A DNA stretch of 34,766 nucleotides from UBA4656 sp002405525 (GTDB taxonomy: Bacteria; Pseudomonadota; Gammaproteobacteria; Xanthomonadales; Ahniellaceae), in NCBI GenBank assembly GCA_036723735.1, contig DAIMGT010000042.1:1-34766 (forward strand), written 5' to 3'. Under the pieces are notes generated by a model. That model made no database searches. It saw only the letters and a program-made list of their open reading frames with translations, and was not told the DNA's origin. Of this stretch, positions 33,601-34,766 are shown in pieces; position 1 is the stretch's first letter, and each line of letters begins with the position of its first letter. Position numbers and translations under genes: made by a program.

Positions 33601-33993
33601 AGTCGGTCCGGGCACGCTCTCGCTGGCGTAAAGCACCGCGCCGTCCGGCGCGAAACCCGACACCCAGACGCGCCCACCGTCGAACGACAGCCGCTGCGGC
33701 TCGCCGCCAGCCAGCGGCATCGCGTAGACATCGGGCACGCCGTCATAGGCGGCGACGAAGGCAACGCGGGTCCCGTCGGGCGAGAGTGCGGCCTGCGACT
33801 CTTCCGCCGGATGCGTGGTCAGGCGCCGCGCCGTGCCGCCGGCCAGCGGCACGGTCCACAGGTCGCCCTCGCTGGTGAACACCACGGTGCCGGCGCGCTC
33901 AGCGGGGAACCGGTACCAGCCGGGCGCGGATGCAGCGGCGCTGGACAACGCAAGTGCGGCGAACGCCGCGGTCGGGAAGGACAAACGGGCCAT
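30685..33993 (-). CDS. Exported tricorn-like S41 serine protease
   Basis: This 1102-aa protein has a signal peptide (about 1-22, cleaved after ASA). Two propeller regions follow, with repeats such as RLTTHPAEESQAALSPDGTR, SEVWRFPADGSPGG and AWSPDGRWLAAARPD, about 25-600. A central helical region then precedes a PDZ domain (about 810-890, EGDVVRAVDGRPVRTGGEIA). The C-terminal S41 domain is at about 895-1070: GRIGYLHLRAMGAGDMAGF, then NRGGNIDSWVIEKLLRRAW, and the nucleophile segment TYSDGETFAAGVKAL with Ser983-Asp984, matching Ser965-Asp966 of archaeal tricorn. Such proteases trim peptides; this one should act outside the cytoplasm. The start at 33993 agrees with the signal peptide. The last 25 residues are Pro/Arg-rich. 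Confidence 0.92.
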   Translation of the reverse strand: MARLSFPTAAFAALALSSAAASAPGWYRFPAERAGTVVFTSEGDLWTVPLAGGTARRLTTHPAEESQAALSPDGTRVAFVAAYDGVPDVYAMPLAGGEPQRLSFDGGRVWVSGFAPDGAVLYASESVPGPTWRRVLRAVDPVRGTVREYPLADAWDGAFAPDGALYFTRFGLAVTGDNARDYRGGAVARLWRWDGRDGEESRPLAAGSDANLSRPMWWNARLYALSDVDGVANLWSMDAEGGDRRQLTLHRDFDVRMPSMGDGRIVYQHGADLRVLDLASGEDRPIPVELASDFEQRRERFVRKPLVFAASVSFAAAGDRAVLGARGRIALAGTGPLRRIEVALPSDARARSAVLSTDGSSVYAIVDQGASSEVWRFPADGSPGGAAITRGDGTHRWRLHPSPDGRWLAHSDRQGRLWITDLRGGDTRLLDESAHARDDAFQGVAWSPDGRWLAAARPDTARQIDQIVLLEAAGSRKAVLTTDKYPSESPAFSRDGRWLYFLSDRTYQATPSGPWGDRNTGAFFDRRGKAYALALQAGNRFPFQPRDELLPPKPANGDGRPDAKATAATALPEVEPDGLAGRLHEVPLAAGNYLALAADAERLYVLERDAAPDAKPVLKTLAMSDAAPQPEVFLADVQSFFLSADANKLLLVRTGNDPAAPQAPGEMLIVDTGAKAPTDLSKAAVRINDWNLAIDPAAEWRQMFDDAWRMHRQFSFDPGMRGVDWDALRERFRPLVARVNDRAELDDLLAQMAAEVGLLHSQVRGGEFRADPEAVVGAALGAAYADTDDGVRIARLWRTEAELPSERGPLQQPGVDAREGDVVRAVDGRPVRTGGEIASALRQRAGQQVLLELQRGTAAPHRTVVVPVALEREATLRYGDWVAGNREKVEATGGGRIGYLHLRAMGAGDMAGFVREFYAQYDRDGLVIDVRRNRGGNIDSWVIEKLLRRAWAFWQPPRGAPYWNMQQTFRGHLVVLADQLTYSDGETFAAGVKALGLGPVVGMRTAGAGIWLSDRNRLVDNGAARIAEFGQFDREGRWLIEGRGVAPDVEVDNLPHATARGGDAQLDAALALLSKRLSDQPVVQPRAQPIPPRGTPGHDGSR

Positions 33994-34175
33994 GCGTCTG
34001 ATTCCGTGAAGGCAGCCCGGAGTGTCGGCGTCGACCACGCCCGGCGGCAAGTGGCGCGGTCGTGCGACGCAGGCGCCTGCGCTGCTCCGCCACGTGCGCT
34101 ACCGCACGCGGCACGGCGCCGACCCCTACCGTCCGCACCGCGCGCGACCGCTGCATTTCGCATTTTCTCAGCAGT

Positions 34176-34210
34176 TTGGCGCGCATTCCGGCGCGAGATG
34201 CATTAATGTT
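34176..34210 (+). promoter_or_regulatory. AT-rich candidate promoter upstream of the HU-family gene
   Basis: TTGGCG (34176-34181) and ATTAAT (34202-34207) look like promoter elements, in the most AT-rich patch of the 33994-34282 gap. The 20-base spacing is longer than usual, so the exact elements are uncertain. Confidence 0.3.
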
Positions 34211-34282
34211 GGCGCGCCGAAACGGCCGCCCGCGATCGCACGCTGCGGACGAACCCCCAGACCCAAGCCAAGAGAGTTCAAC

Positions 34283-34660
34283 ATGGCCAAAGCCAAGAAA
34301 GCAGCATCCAAGAAGGCCGCCAAGCCGGCCAAGGCCGCCCCGAAGGCGGCCAGCGTCAAGAGCGTGATGTCGAAGTCGCAGCTCGTCGCCCACCTCACCG
34401 ACCACTCGGGAGCGGACAAGAAGGCCGTCAAGGCCGTGCTCGGTTCGCTGGAGGCGACGATCGCCGCCGCGGTCGGCAAGAAGGGCGCCGGCACGTTCGT
34501 GATGCCCGGCCTGTTCAAGGTCACTTCGGTGGCGGTCGCGGCCCGTCCGAAGCGCTTCGGCAAAGATCCGTTCACCGGCCAGGAGCGCTGGTTCCCGGCC
34601 AAGCCGGCTTCGGTCAAGGTGAAGGTCCGCGCGCTGAAGAAGCTCAAGGACGCGGCAGCC
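34283..34660 (+). CDS. HU-family DNA-binding protein with a Lys/Ala-rich N-terminal tail (3' end damaged)
   Basis: The frame starts MAKAKKAASKKAAKPAKAAP. About 30 residues rich in Lys and Ala, like histone H1 tails, precede an HU domain beginning SVMSKSQLVAHLTDHSGADK. The HU features are clear: KAVKAVLGSLEATIAAAVGK for the helical dimer core, GTFVMPGLFKVTSV for the central strands, and the DNA-binding arm RPKRFGKDPFTGQERWFPAK. The end, VKVKVRALKKLKDAA, is where HU-like proteins normally stop. From 34661 the sequence turns into G-rich noise and no stop is present, so the true stop has been lost. HU-type proteins bend and compact DNA; the tail probably adds non-specific binding. GAGAG 6-10 bases before ATG 34283 supports the start. 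Confidence 0.88.
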
Positions 34661-34667
34661 TGCCCGC

Positions 34668-34766
<99 letters not shown>

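Overview
The window comes from a high-GC, Gram-negative bacterium, most likely a gammaproteobacterium of the Lysobacterales (Xanthomonadales). The evidence is GC-rich third codon positions, a recC-recB-recD operon, a rplM-rpsI pair followed by tRNA-Gln, many proteins with Sec signals or outer-membrane features, and a tryptophan-halogenase family gene. The right edge is a run of G that looks like a sequencing artefact, so it is probably the end of a draft or metagenome contig. The genus assignment is inference only.

Layout. 1-2270: the tail of a secreted protein, an outer-membrane beta-barrel gene (minus), a membrane-anchored LytTR regulator (plus), then a compact block of nested inverted repeats. 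2422-5196: a small secreted protein coupled to a GlxA-type AraC regulator, then a divergent pair of uncharacterised membrane proteins. 5210-13913 (minus): recC, recB and recD, joined by ATGA overlaps, encode the RecBCD helicase-nuclease for double-strand-break repair. 14117-16369 (minus): a large exported repeat protein. 16454-17550 (minus): promoter, rplM, rpsI, tRNA-Gln(CUG) and a clear intrinsic terminator.

17660-20042: a PilZ protein overlapping a DUF192 lipoprotein, a newly supported 65-aa gene on the other strand, a SirB1-type transglutaminase-fold/TPR protein, and a glutathione S-transferase pseudogene. 20186-22848 (minus): a 94-aa exported protein and a 777-aa exported protein with a collagen-like stretch and YadA-head-like repeats. 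23121-24707 (minus): a small membrane protein and a membrane-bound AraC regulator, followed by a roughly 550-base stretch with no convincing gene. 25260-28982: a flavin-dependent halogenase divergent from an OPT transporter. 29011-33993 (minus): an exported cysteine-containing protein, a DUF3014 protein and a tricorn-like S41 protease. 34283-end: an HU-family protein with a Lys/Ala-rich N-terminal tail, cut off by the poly-G tail.

The most interesting cross-cutting signal is that three otherwise unrelated, probably exported proteins (ending at 111, 14117 and 22564) finish with nearly the same short tail, [DN]-G-F-E preceded by small and hydrophobic residues. This may be a C-terminal sorting or processing tag.
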